Assembly: GCA_023382455.1 (NCBI GenBank) | Contig: JAHDVX010000006.1 | Location: 73,995-137,994, forward strand | Direction of reading: 5' to 3' | Length of the DNA stretch: 64,000 nucleotides | DNA from: Flavobacteriales bacterium | GTDB taxonomy: Bacteria; Bacteroidota; Bacteroidia; Flavobacteriales_F; PHOS-HE28 | Program-made: the position numbers and the translations under genes | Shown here: one piece after another, positions 44,426-52,791 of the stretch | How positions within the stretch are numbered: the first letter of the stretch is position 1 | Layout: each line of letters begins with the position of its first letter | The notes under the pieces: generated by a model | What the model was told of the DNA's origin: nothing | Databases searched by the model: none | The model's input: the letters and a program-made list of their open reading frames with translations, nothing else

Positions 44426-44842
44426 TCACTGAATGGGCGTTATGCCGGCCGCCTTGTACTCGGCGATCTTGTATTGGAACATGCGGGCCATCATCACCGC
44501 GCGCTGCTTGGCCTCCTCGGCCTTGAGCCCGGTAAACAGGTCGTCCAGCGTGGCATGGAAGAGCTGTAGCCACCGCTGGAAATGACGCTCGTCGATGGGT
44601 AGCGGAAAGTGCGGAATGAACGGTGCGCCTTGATAGCTGCGCTCGCCCAGCAGCACGGTCTGCCAAAAGCCGTAGAGTTTGGCCAAATGCTCCGGCCAGC
44701 GGTCCTGAATGGTGTCGTTGAAGATCGGCCCGACCAATTCATCCTGCCGGGCACGGCCATAGAACGTGTCCACGAGCAGCTCCACGTCCTTGTTGGTCCG
44801 GATATCCCCCTTTCCGGCCATACTACTTTCCTGTTCCTTCAT
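44426..44842 (-). CDS. Group III truncated haemoglobin
   Basis: A 138-residue globin (MKEQESSMAGKGDIRTNKDV). Family landmarks: LLVDTFYGRARQDELVGPIF, HLAKLYGFWQTVLLGE, and FIPHFPLPIDERHFQRWLQL, where the conserved His residues include the proximal haem ligand. Group III truncated haemoglobins bind O2 and NO and often pair with NO defence genes; here it is first in a run with ric and a hemerythrin gene. Confidence 0.9.
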   Translation of the reverse strand: MKEQESSMAGKGDIRTNKDVELLVDTFYGRARQDELVGPIFNDTIQDRWPEHLAKLYGFWQTVLLGERSYQGAPFIPHFPLPIDERHFQRWLQLFHATLDDLFTGLKAEEAKQRAVMMARMFQYKIAEYKAAGITPIQ

Positions 44843-45000
44843 GATTCACCGCATGCCGATTGAAAGGGACCGCAAGGTACCCCATGCCCGGCCATGCCTT
44901 TCCTGATGTTCGTCAGGGCGCCGGCGTGGAGCAACACCGGCCTTCGCCGGGCCGGCGGATGTGCGCCCAATTGCACCATGCGAAAAGACCTGCCCACCAC

Positions 45001-45634
45001 TCAACTGGACTTGTACTTCTCCAAGGCTTCCTCCCGGCTGCCCACATGCAGCTTCTTGTATATGCTGTGGATGTGGGCCTTCACGGTGCTGATGGACAAC
45101 CCCTCCCGATGCGCGATCTCCTTGTACAGCAGGCCCTTGGCGAGCAGGTCGAGGATATTGTGCTCCCGCGTGGTGCGCCATCAGCTGGATCCGTCCGTGC
45201 TCCTTATGGGGCCGGACATATTCCACCAATCGGCGGGCAACGCTGGCGCTCATCGGTGCGCCCCCCTGCGCCAACTCGCGGATGGCCTCCAGCAGGGCGA
45301 TCGGGGAGGAATCCTTGAGCATGTATCCATTGGCACCGGCCTTCAGGGCCTCGGAAACGCGCAGGTCATCATCATTCACGGTGAAGACCATGAACTGTAC
45401 GTCGGGCAGGAAGGGGCGCAGCTTCCGCAGCAGCTCGATGCCGTTGGCGCCGGGCAGGCCGATATCGCATATCACCACGTCCAAATTCAGCTTCGTGATG
45501 GCCGGGAAGGCCTCCTCCGCGCTTCGCTAGGCGTGCAGGAGCTCCATATCTTCAGCACTACCCAAGAGCCTTTCCAGATGGGCGCGCATCTGCACGAGAT
45601 CCTCCACCACGGCGATGCGGATCGGCGTTCCCAT
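45001..45634 (-). pseudogene. Decayed LuxR-type response regulator (stop codon and frameshift)
   Basis: Starts at 45634 (MGTPIRIAVVEDLVQMRAHL), a normal receiver start. An in-frame TAG at 45527-45529 interrupts the receiver after MELLHA; the same frame resumes RSAEEAFPAITKLNLDVVIC and keeps the phospho-acceptor Asp (VVICDIGLPG). At ~45180 the reading frame shifts by one, and the LuxR helix-turn-helix is in another frame (KEIAHREGLSISTVKAHIH), ending TGA at 45001-45003. Two independent lesions make a pseudogene more likely than a sequencing error. Confidence 0.85.
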
Positions 45635-45727
45635 GGATCCAAGGTAGGTCGGTTTACCGGTGATGGGGCGTGTACTAGAACACTCCTGTACTCCGCATCC
45701 GGACAGGGCCAAGGGCCGTTGGTCGGA

Positions 45728-46320
45728 TCACCATGGCATGACCAATTCCAGCCGGGTACCCTTCCCCGGCTTTGAAATGACCTTCAACGAAGCCCCGGGC
45801 TCCTTGGCCCGTTTGGCCATGCTGGCATTACCCGTTCCGCCCAGGTCGCCACCATCCGGGTCAATCCCCCTGCCATCATTGGCAATGCTCCAATGTAGCT
45901 GCGTATCCGTGCTGTGTATGCGGATCTCCACGTGTCGGGCATCGGCATGCTTGACCACGTTATGCAGCGCTTCCTTGGTGAACAGGACCAGATGCTTCCG
46001 CTGATCCATGCCCAAGTGCCTTTCCGGGTCCTTCACATCGGCTTCGAACCGCAGGTCGATCTCCGCCCGGTCCAGCAATTCGGCCGCATGGCTTCGCACA
46101 TAGGCCAGCAGGTCGCCGAGGCTTTCCTGGCCCGAGCCCATGGCCCAGATGATGCGGCGCAGGTCGTCGCCCACGTTGCGAGCGATCTCGCTCACGCGCA
46201 TCAGTGTGTCACGTGCCGATTTCTCCGCCACGCCCATGCCGGCCATCGCACTTTCCAGGCGGATGGAGGCCAAGCCGCTTCCCTGGTCGTCGTGCAGGTC
46301 GTGCGCGATGCGAATTGAGC
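45728..46320 (-). pseudogene. Truncated sensor histidine kinase (HisKA_3 + HATPase)
   Basis: Clear NarX-type kinase core: RIAHDLHDDQGSGLASIRLE (phospho-acceptor His box), KEALHNVVKHADARHVEIRI (N box), ANDGRGIDP (G1) and SKPGKGTRLELVMPW (G2/end). The expected sensor and linker upstream of the H box are absent: the frame before IAHDLHDD is unrelated low-complexity sequence. Together with the broken regulator next door this is the remains of a two-component system. Confidence 0.8.
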
Positions 46321-46644
46321 AGCTGGGGCATTGAGTACGGCCACGGGAAAGCCCGTGGCACAAGCGGCCGAGGAAGTTGACCGCGATCTTGGGCATGAAG
46401 CTCGACTATCCGGTCGGGTTTCTTGTCTTTCAGGCATCACCTTGGGACCTGCCCACCTCCTGCTTCCACCAACCGTACACGGGGTCACCGGTCGGATGAG
46501 CGAATGCCGAGTGGCACCACACGCTGGAACCTGGCGCACACGCTGGTACGCACCTACCCAGCGGGCAACGGAAGGATGTGGCAGTTGCCCACCGCTTGCT
46601 CACTGCGTACGATACCCATGGCCGCGGTACCGGCCATGCATCGT

Positions 46645-47490
46645 TCATGTGCCGGGCCGGTCGGCCGTCGCCGGGTCGGCGTAAACGTTGAACCGGTCGC
46701 CGCGCAGGAACCCGATAAGCGTGAGCCCGGCCTGGCGTGCCATCTGCACGGCCAATGAAGTGGGCATGCCCACGGCGGCCATCAAGGGAATACCTGCCAC
46801 GATGCACTTCTGCACCAGTTCAAATCCCGCCCGGCCGCTAACGAGCAGTTGGCAGTCGGCAGTTGGCAGTTGGCCGCGCAGTGCCGCGCCGATCACCTTG
46901 TCCACAGCGTTGTGCCGGCCCACATCCTCACGTAGAAGCAGCAGGTTCCCCTCCCGGTCGAACAGGGCGGCGGCATGGATTCCTCCGGTGCGCCGGAACA
47001 CCGTCTGGGCCTTGCGCATGCGCTCCGGCAGCTGGGTGAGCACGGCCGGATCCACCGCGCCGAACGGCCGCAGGGGTCGGGTGCATTGCGCTTGCACCGC
47101 CTCGATGCTGGTCTTGCCACAAACCCCGCAGCTGCTGGTGGTATAGAAGTTACGCTGCCAGCGCTGCGGGTCCAGCTCCACCCCGGGATGCAACTCCGCG
47201 CGGACCACGTTGCCTCGTTCCTCCTCCTTCACCTGCTCGCATGCCTCCACCCGCAGCACCTGGGCCACATCCGTAATGATCCCTTCCGTGTAAAGGAAGC
47301 CCAAGGCCAGTTCATCATCCTGCCCCGGCGTGCGCATGGTCACGCTCAAGCGCATCTCACGCCGGCTCTCCAGCGGGCCATGACCCAGCCGGATCTCCAA
47401 CGGCTCCTCGGTGACCAGCAGGTCGGAGACCTCCCGCTGTTCACCCGCCCCGACGCGTGTGATGGAGAAGGCGGTAACCGGGGCTGGCAT
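46645..47490 (-). CDS. fdhD: Formate dehydrogenase accessory sulfurtransferase FdhD
   Basis: A 281-residue protein. FdhD moves sulfur from IscS to the molybdenum cofactor of formate dehydrogenases. The catalytic loop SSCGVCGKTS carries Cys121 and Cys124, and the other family motifs are present (DDELALGFLYTEGII, EDVGRHNAVDKVIG, SGRAGFELVQKC, GMPTSLAVQMARQAGLTLIG). No formate dehydrogenase is in the window. A short GGCAGTT-type direct repeat at ~46843-46871 encodes the variable QLPTADCQL loop and does not break the frame. Confidence 0.95.
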   Translation of the reverse strand: MPAPVTAFSITRVGAGEQREVSDLLVTEEPLEIRLGHGPLESRREMRLSVTMRTPGQDDELALGFLYTEGIITDVAQVLRVEACEQVKEEERGNVVRAELHPGVELDPQRWQRNFYTTSSCGVCGKTSIEAVQAQCTRPLRPFGAVDPAVLTQLPERMRKAQTVFRRTGGIHAAALFDREGNLLLLREDVGRHNAVDKVIGAALRGQLPTADCQLLVSGRAGFELVQKCIVAGIPLMAAVGMPTSLAVQMARQAGLTLIGFLRGDRFNVYADPATADRPGT

Positions 47491-47527
47491 GGCAGGGATA
47501 GGCGGAAAAATGAGGCAAGCACGCCGG

Positions 47528-47974
47528 CTATTGCTTCAAGCCGCGGCTGACGATGACGTACGGCTCCACGGTAGCGGTGAAATCCATGAATGCACTCAAG
47601 AACTGCGGCGTAAAGGTACCAGTGCCCGACATGACGGTGCCTGCATCCGGGTTGACATCCTGCGTGGGGAAGACGAACGAGGTATCGGACAGCAAGGCAT
47701 AGTACGTGGAGCCCGTGTTCCACAGGTTGCTGATGTACAGCGTATCCGACGAGGTGCCCTCATCGGAGATCTCGATATCGTAATTGCGCGTTTCCATCAG
47801 TACCGAGTCCAGCCATACCGAATCGGTCACCGACCAGTTGCCGAAGAAATCCTCCCGGGGGTCGATGCCCGTGGATGGCGGTACGGGATCACCATCAATG
47901 TCCTTTTGGCATGCCACCAACAGTACGGCCAGCAATGCGATAGCCGAGATCAACAGGGATGAGCGGATATGCAT
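47528..47974 (-). CDS. Hypothetical lipoprotein
   Basis: A 148-residue lipoprotein; ATG at 47974 (MHIRSSLLISAIALLAVLLV) or two codons upstream. The lipobox is LLVAC, followed by QKDIDGDP. The mature part is beta-rich with repeated DT/SD turns and resembles lipocalin-like small Bacteroidota lipoproteins (FGNWSVTDSVW). Function unknown. Confidence 0.7.
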   Translation of the reverse strand: MHIRSSLLISAIALLAVLLVACQKDIDGDPVPPSTGIDPREDFFGNWSVTDSVWLDSVLMETRNYDIEISDEGTSSDTLYISNLWNTGSTYYALLSDTSFVFPTQDVNPDAGTVMSGTGTFTPQFLSAFMDFTATVEPYVIVSRGLKQ

Positions 47975-48157
47975 GGTCAACTAGCTGCCGTCTACATGAC
48001 CTCGATCGGTTCCCAAGCAACTTGGGGCTGCACGGTTCGTCGGTCCCGGCCACACGGCCAGCCGAAAATACGCGATACACCCAATCCGGTCCAGTCCATG
48101 GCAATTGATGGATCAGCGTACGATCCGGGAATTGCTGCTTCCCTAGGGTGTGTGGCC

Positions 48158-48685
48158 TCAGGTCCCCGGCACGAAATCCAGCACGATGGAATTCATGCAG
48201 AAGCGCTTTCCGGTAGGTGGCGGGCCATCGTCGAAGATGTGGCCCAAATGGCTGTCGCAGCGCCCGCAAAGCACCTCGGTGCGCACCATGCCGTGGCTGC
48301 GGTCCTCGCGGTAACGCACGCTGTTGGGCCGCAAGGCTTGGTAGAAGCTGGGCCAGCCGCAGCTGCTGGCGAACTTGGCGTCCGAGCGGAAGAGCGCATT
48401 GCCGCACACCGCGCAGTAGTATGTACCGACGCCTTCGAAGTCCCAGTATTCTCCGGTGAAGGCCCGTTCCGTGGCTGCATGGCGTGCCACTTGGTACACG
48501 TCGCCGGGAAGGATGCGTTTCCACTCCGCATCGCCCACTGCCAAGTGAGCGGTGTCCGTGCGGGAATAATAGGGATTGTTGGCGTGGATGGCTGATGCTT
48601 GTGTTTGACCCATGGGTGCGGGGGAGGTGGTGGCCGAGCAGGCCCCGGTGGCGATTGATAACAGGATGGCCCAGCGGATCATCAT
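48158..48685 (-). CDS. msrB: Peptide-methionine (R)-S-oxide reductase, exported
   Basis: A 175-residue MsrB with a lipoprotein-type signal (MMIRWAILLSIATGACS), so it probably repairs oxidised methionine in periplasmic proteins. Start is ATG 48685 or 48682. Zinc-binding CxxC pairs are at residues 91/94 (YYCAVCGN) and 140/143 (LCGRCDSHLGH); the catalytic Cys is residue 163 in GKRFCMNS. The longer frame to 48859 is rejected because its extra N-terminus is non-coding in character and contains a hairpin. Confidence 0.92.
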   Translation of the reverse strand: MMIRWAILLSIATGACSATTSPAPMGQTQASAIHANNPYYSRTDTAHLAVGDAEWKRILPGDVYQVARHAATERAFTGEYWDFEGVGTYYCAVCGNALFRSDAKFASSCGWPSFYQALRPNSVRYREDRSHGMVRTEVLCGRCDSHLGHIFDDGPPPTGKRFCMNSIVLDFVPGT

Positions 48686-48800
48686 GGCAAGCCGGACAAC
48701 GCCATCGGGGCATGTTTGGTATCCCGAAGTTACTGAGCCGGTGAGGAAGACCCGTTCTCCTTTTCCATCCGGTGGAAGAACGATGTGGTGCAAAGGTCCA

Positions 48801-48830
48801 AGAGTGCGAGGGCTGCTCCTTTCGCACTCT
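48801..48830. promoter_or_regulatory. 9-bp perfect inverted repeat in divergent promoter region
   Basis: AGAGTGCGA at 48801-48809 and TCGCACTCT at 48822-48830 are perfect inverse complements with a 12-base loop, between msrB (minus) and the small membrane-protein gene (plus). Half-sites 21 bases apart centre to centre would suit a dimeric regulator; a structured RNA stem is the alternative. Confidence 0.4.
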
Positions 48831-48965
48831 CGCACCCTTGAACCGTCCGTTTCTTTCATGCCGCCTCAGTAGCACCTCAGCCACGGGAGCGTACCGTTCA
48901 GCAGGCCGGACGACCGCCCAGCGTAACCCATCTTTCCGCGGAAAGAGCAACGGTAACTTCACATC

Positions 48966-49355
48966 ATGAAGAACCATCTTTCCACCTTGAGCGTGCTGCA
49001 CTATGTGTATGCGGTGCTCCTGTGCCTGGTCGGCGTGTTGTTGCTGGGCCTGGTCTTCCTGGGCGGATTCCTGAACAGCGATTGGCTGGCTGCACAGGGC
49101 GGTGAGGCACCGCCGCCTTTCGTGGGCCAATTCCTGGCCGGTCTAGGTTGGATCCTGTTCGGCTTCATCGAGCTGCACGGCATCTTGAATTTCATCAGTG
49201 CCGGCTCGATCGGCCGGCGCAGGAACCGCACCCTGAGCCAAGTGGTGGCGGCGCTGAACTGCCTGAACATCCCCTTCGGGATGGCCTTGGGCATCTTCAC
49301 CTTCGTGGTGCTTGCCGACCAGGAGGTACGCGCGGAGTACGGCCTGTCCACTTGA
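48966..49355 (+). CDS. Small integral membrane protein (129 aa)
   Basis: The product has three to four transmembrane segments: residues ~12-36 (YVYAVLLCLVGVLLLGLVFL), ~52-78 (FLAGLGWILFGFIELHGILN) and ~95-117 (LNIPFGMALGIFTFVVLA). The loop SIGRRRNRTLSQ is basic and probably cytoplasmic. No family recognised beyond a general likeness to small Bacteroidota membrane proteins. Confidence 0.75.
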   Translation: MKNHLSTLSVLHYVYAVLLCLVGVLLLGLVFLGGFLNSDWLAAQGGEAPPPFVGQFLAGLGWILFGFIELHGILNFISAGSIGRRRNRTLSQVVAALNCLNIPFGMALGIFTFVVLADQEVRAEYGLST

Positions 49356-49382
49356 GCGGCCGATAATCGAAGACCTTCCCGG

Positions 49383-49964
49383 TCAGTGCCCTTCCGTGAA
49401 AGCGCGTTCGTACCGGCGGTCGGGGATCACCCACATCAGGGCCACCAGGGCATAGAGCACCCACGAAAGGGCGGGAACCCAGAAGGCCAGGATGATGGCG
49501 GCAACATACATCAACGCCGAGATTTTCCCCTTTACATCCTTTCCCACGGCCTTGGCGATGGCTGAATCCTTGCCTTGGATACGGATCACGCTGAGCGACA
49601 GGACCAGGTAGGCCATTGCAGCCATGAACAACACGAAGCCGTAAGCTGCGGTGGGCAACGCTCCGACGTGGTTCTCACCCATCCATGCGGTGGTGAACGG
49701 GATCAGCGAGAGCCAGAACAGCAAGTGCAGGTTGGCCCACAGGATGCGGCCGTCCACGCGATCGACCACGTGCATGAAGTGGTGGTGATTGTTCCAATAG
49801 ATGCCCACGTAAATGAAGCTGAGGATGTAGCTCAGGAACACGGGTGCAAGCGGCGCCAAGTCCTTCCAATCGGTGCCGTGAGGCACCTTCAGTTCAAGCA
49901 CCATGATGGTGATGATGATGGCCAGCACGCCATCGCTGAAAGCTTCCAGGCGGTTCGTTCCCAT
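49383..49964 (-). CDS. TMEM175-family potassium channel
   Basis: A 193-residue membrane protein with the family signature near the N-terminus, RLEAFSDGVLAIIITIMVLE (the R...FSDGVxAIxxT motif), which lines the pore of bacterial TMEM175 channels. Six predicted helices, with YVGIYWNNHHHFMHVV as the helix 3 region. Start at 49964 (MGTNRLEAFSDG), as usual for the family. It lies 29 bases downstream of a second, unrelated K+ channel gene on the same strand. Confidence 0.9.
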   Translation of the reverse strand: MGTNRLEAFSDGVLAIIITIMVLELKVPHGTDWKDLAPLAPVFLSYILSFIYVGIYWNNHHHFMHVVDRVDGRILWANLHLLFWLSLIPFTTAWMGENHVGALPTAAYGFVLFMAAMAYLVLSLSVIRIQGKDSAIAKAVGKDVKGKISALMYVAAIILAFWVPALSWVLYALVALMWVIPDRRYERAFTEGH

Positions 49965-49993
49965 GTCGGAAAAGTAGGGCCGTTTCCGGTCGC

Positions 49994-51085
49994 TCACCGC
50001 TGGCCCAGCCATTTGCGGCAGATCCGGTCCACCTCGCCCGCCTCCTCCAGACCGAGCAGCGCGAGGTTTACCGCATGGAGCCGCGGCCCCTCCAGGGGGA
50101 AGGCGAAACCGTAGCCTTGCCGCCCGTATTCCGCCGCGGAGATCTGCAGCGCAGGGTCCGGGTGCTGGCGCAGGTAGTATTGCAACTGGGGCCGATCGAA
50201 GACAAAGGCATCGGCCCGGCCTTCCTGCAGCAACCTGAAGCCGTCGGCCACCTCGTTCACCGCCACGGTGATGCCACCGTATTCCGCCACGAACTCCTCC
50301 GCCGGGGAATCGGCGATGGTGGCGATGCGTTTGCCGGCCAGGTCGCCGGCATCGCGGATGGCGGCCGCATCCATGCCGGTGAGGGTGAGCACGCTGGAGA
50401 TCCCAGCGATCATGGTGGTGGCGAAGGCCAGGGAGGTGATCATCCACGCACCCGCCACCACGCGGCCCCGCAGGGTCTTGGGTGCAATGTCGCCGTAGCC
50501 CGTGGTGGTCATGGTAACGATGGCGCACCACATGCCGTTGCCGATGCCCCGCGCGGGAGCGGGCGGGAACTGCTCCGGATTGGCCTTGCGCTCGGCCATC
50601 CACAGCAGGGCGCCCACCACGGCCAGGATGGAGAGGAACACGCTGAGGGCGATGAAGAAGCGCTTGCTGAAGAAGGGTTTGATGCGCCCCCAGGGCGTGA
50701 GGTCGGCCTTGGGGGCCACGATGGACAGGCCGGAACTGAAGTACGGTTGGGTGAAGCGGGCGTTGGCTGCGCGTTGCGCCGTGATGCTCACGGGGCCCAC
50801 CACTGCGTCCAGTTTCCCGGCATGGAGGGAATCCAGCGCGGCCTGCATGTCATCGAAGCTGACGGTGCGGTAGGGAAGGTCCATTTCCTCGGCGATGCGT
50901 TGCCAGATCTCCACGGAGATGCCGACCGGTACGCGGCCGTCCTCCACGAAGGGCGCCGATCCGGCTAGGCCCACCACCACCGGGGCCCGCTGCGTGGTAG
51001 CAACGGCCTGTGCGGTTACCGGTGCAGCTTGCAGGAACAAGGAGGCCAGCAGGAAGAATGGGATGCAGCGGTTGGAACGGATCAT
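49994..51085 (-). CDS. GluR0-like ligand-gated potassium channel
   Basis: A 363-residue protein; start ATG 51085 (MIRSNRCIPFFLLASLFLQA), a signal peptide. Residues ~35-130 and ~235-360 are the two lobes of a periplasmic amino-acid-binding domain (ISVEIWQRIAEEMDLPYRTV; GKRIATIADSPAEEF), split by a pore module: helix at ~144-162, pore loop MTTTGYGDIAP with the K+ selectivity filter TTGYGD near 194-199, and helix at ~209-231. This lobe-pore-lobe order is that of prokaryotic glutamate receptor channels such as GluR0. Ligand not predicted. Confidence 0.93.
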   Translation of the reverse strand: MIRSNRCIPFFLLASLFLQAAPVTAQAVATTQRAPVVVGLAGSAPFVEDGRVPVGISVEIWQRIAEEMDLPYRTVSFDDMQAALDSLHAGKLDAVVGPVSITAQRAANARFTQPYFSSGLSIVAPKADLTPWGRIKPFFSKRFFIALSVFLSILAVVGALLWMAERKANPEQFPPAPARGIGNGMWCAIVTMTTTGYGDIAPKTLRGRVVAGAWMITSLAFATTMIAGISSVLTLTGMDAAAIRDAGDLAGKRIATIADSPAEEFVAEYGGITVAVNEVADGFRLLQEGRADAFVFDRPQLQYYLRQHPDPALQISAAEYGRQGYGFAFPLEGPRLHAVNLALLGLEEAGEVDRICRKWLGQR

Positions 51086-51160
51086 GGTCTGCCCCGGAAG
51101 ATAATGCCCCCGGCCTTGGCCAAGGTGGATGGTCAATGGTCGCCGCTGCGGTGCCGATGC

Positions 51161-51769
51161 TCACCGGTTGTGCGCCATGCGCTTGTTCTCCTTGAACTTC
51201 AGCACCGCAGGAGTTTGGCGCTTGCTGATGTCCACCCGCTGGTCGGTGGGTTCCACCAAGTCCTCCTTGGTGAAGACGAAGGGTTGGCGCTGGAAGCCGC
51301 TTTCCACGATGCGGTCCGTGAGGAAAATGGCCTCCTTGGGGCAGGCTTCCTCGCAGAGGCCGCAGTAGATGCAGCGCAGCATGTTGATCTCGTAGGTCAC
51401 CGCATACTTCTCCTCCCGGTAGAGGTGCTCCTCGCCCTTCCGGCGCTCGCCGGCGGTCATGGTGATGGCCTCGGCCGGGCAGGCCACCGCGCACAGCCCG
51501 CACGCCGTGCAACGCTCGCGGCCCATGTCATCGCGCTTGAGCACGTGGCGGCCACGCATCACCGGTGCGAAGGGGCGCTGCTGCTCCGGATACTGGATGG
51601 TGGCTTTCTTGAAGCGGAAGAAGTGCTTGATGGTGATGAAGAGCCCAGCGACCACCGCAGGCAGGTAGATGCGCTCCATGAGCGTCATCTTCTTTTGGCT
51701 CACCTGCTTGGAGCGGTTGGTGAGCGGCGCGATCCCGGCCGCTGCGGGCATGGGGTTGGTGGTGCTCAT
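51161..51769 (-). CDS. nuoI: NADH-quinone oxidoreductase subunit I
   Basis: A 202-residue subunit carrying the two 4Fe-4S clusters N6a/N6b of complex I: Cys87/90/93/97 (CTACGLCAVACP) and Cys133/136/139/143 (CIYCGLCEEACP). An amphipathic N-terminal helix (MERIYLPAVVAGLFITIKHF) fits membrane attachment. Start at 51769 overlaps the nuoH stop as ATGA. The C-terminal extension (residues ~150-202) is longer than in E. coli. The operon ends here; nuoJ does not follow. Confidence 0.97.
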   Translation of the reverse strand: MSTTNPMPAAAGIAPLTNRSKQVSQKKMTLMERIYLPAVVAGLFITIKHFFRFKKATIQYPEQQRPFAPVMRGRHVLKRDDMGRERCTACGLCAVACPAEAITMTAGERRKGEEHLYREEKYAVTYEINMLRCIYCGLCEEACPKEAIFLTDRIVESGFQRQPFVFTKEDLVEPTDQRVDISKRQTPAVLKFKENKRMAHNR

Positions 51770-52791
51770 GGCGCCAATTGGCCTTGGGCGAGCATGATGC
51801 CGCCAGTGAGGAGGATGTTGAAGATGGCCAGGGGAATGAGGCCTTTCCAGCCGAGGTTCAGCAGCTGGTCGAAGCGGAAGCGCGGAAGCGTCCAGCGCAC
51901 CCACATGAAGAAGAAGATGAAGAAGAAGGTCTTGGCGAACATGGCCGCCGCCCCGATGATGGTGATCAGGTTGGGGTCCCAACCCGTGCCGGCCAGGCCC
52001 GGCACGTGGTACGCGCCGAAGTACAGCGTGGCCATCACGGCACTGCTGATGAACATGTTCACATACTCGGCGAAGAGGTAGAAGCCCAGCTTCATGCTGC
52101 TGAACTCGGTGTGGTAGCCACCCACCAGCTCCGTCTCGCATTCCGGCATGTCGAACGGTGCGCGGTTGGTCTCGGCGAACGCGCAAACGATGAAGATGAG
52201 GAAGCCCAACGGCTGGCGGATGATGTTCCAGCCATGCTCCACCTGGTAGTCCACGATGCCGCCCAGGCTCAAAGTGCCGGTCATCATCACCAGCGCCACG
52301 ATGCTCAGGCCCATGGCCAGCTCGTAGCTCACCATTTGGCTGGCGGCCCGGATGGCGCCCAGCAGCGAGTATTTGTTGTTGCTGGCCCAGCCGCCCAGCA
52401 TGATCCCATAAACGCCGATGCCCGTCATGGCGAACACGAAGAGGATGCCGATCTCGGGGTCCATGCCTTGCAGGCTCACGTGCACATCCCCGAAGGTGAG
52501 GGTGTCGCCCCAGGGGATCACCACGCCGGTGATCAGCGACACGGTCATGGCCAAGGCGGGGCCCAGGAAGGAAAGCGTACGGTTCGCCCCGGCCGGGATG
52601 AAGTCCTCCTTCATGAACATCTTGGTCCCGTCGGCCAAGGGTTGCAGGATACCGAAGGGGCCGGCGCGGTTGGGGCCGATGCGGTCCTGCATAAAGGCGG
52701 CCACCTTGCGTTCACCATAGGTGGAGTACGCCGCCACGGTGAGGGTGATCACGAACAGGACGAGCAGGAAGATGGCGGTGGCGATCATCAC
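51766..52791 (-). CDS. nuoH: NADH-quinone oxidoreductase subunit H
   Basis: A 341-residue membrane subunit forming the quinone-binding chamber of complex I. Landmarks are AYSTYGERKVAAFMQDRIGP, the conserved first loop, and CAFAETNRAPFDMPECETEL, the E-x-R-x-P-F-D motif. About eight transmembrane helices. It overlaps nuoG and nuoI by four bases each. Confidence 0.97.
   Translation of the reverse strand: MMIATAIFLLVLFVITLTVAAYSTYGERKVAAFMQDRIGPNRAGPFGILQPLADGTKMFMKEDFIPAGANRTLSFLGPALAMTVSLITGVVIPWGDTLTFGDVHVSLQGMDPEIGILFVFAMTGIGVYGIMLGGWASNNKYSLLGAIRAASQMVSYELAMGLSIVALVMMTGTLSLGGIVDYQVEHGWNIIRQPLGFLIFIVCAFAETNRAPFDMPECETELVGGYHTEFSSMKLGFYLFAEYVNMFISSAVMATLYFGAYHVPGLAGTGWDPNLITIIGAAAMFAKTFFFIFFFMWVRWTLPRFRFDQLLNLGWKGLIPLAIFNILLTGGIMLAQGQLAP

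Noticed and set aside
46838-46875. Short tandem GGCAGTT-type repeat in fdhD as a phase-variable tract
   Set aside because: Only three partial units, frame preserved, located in a variable surface loop of FdhD; no sign of switching.
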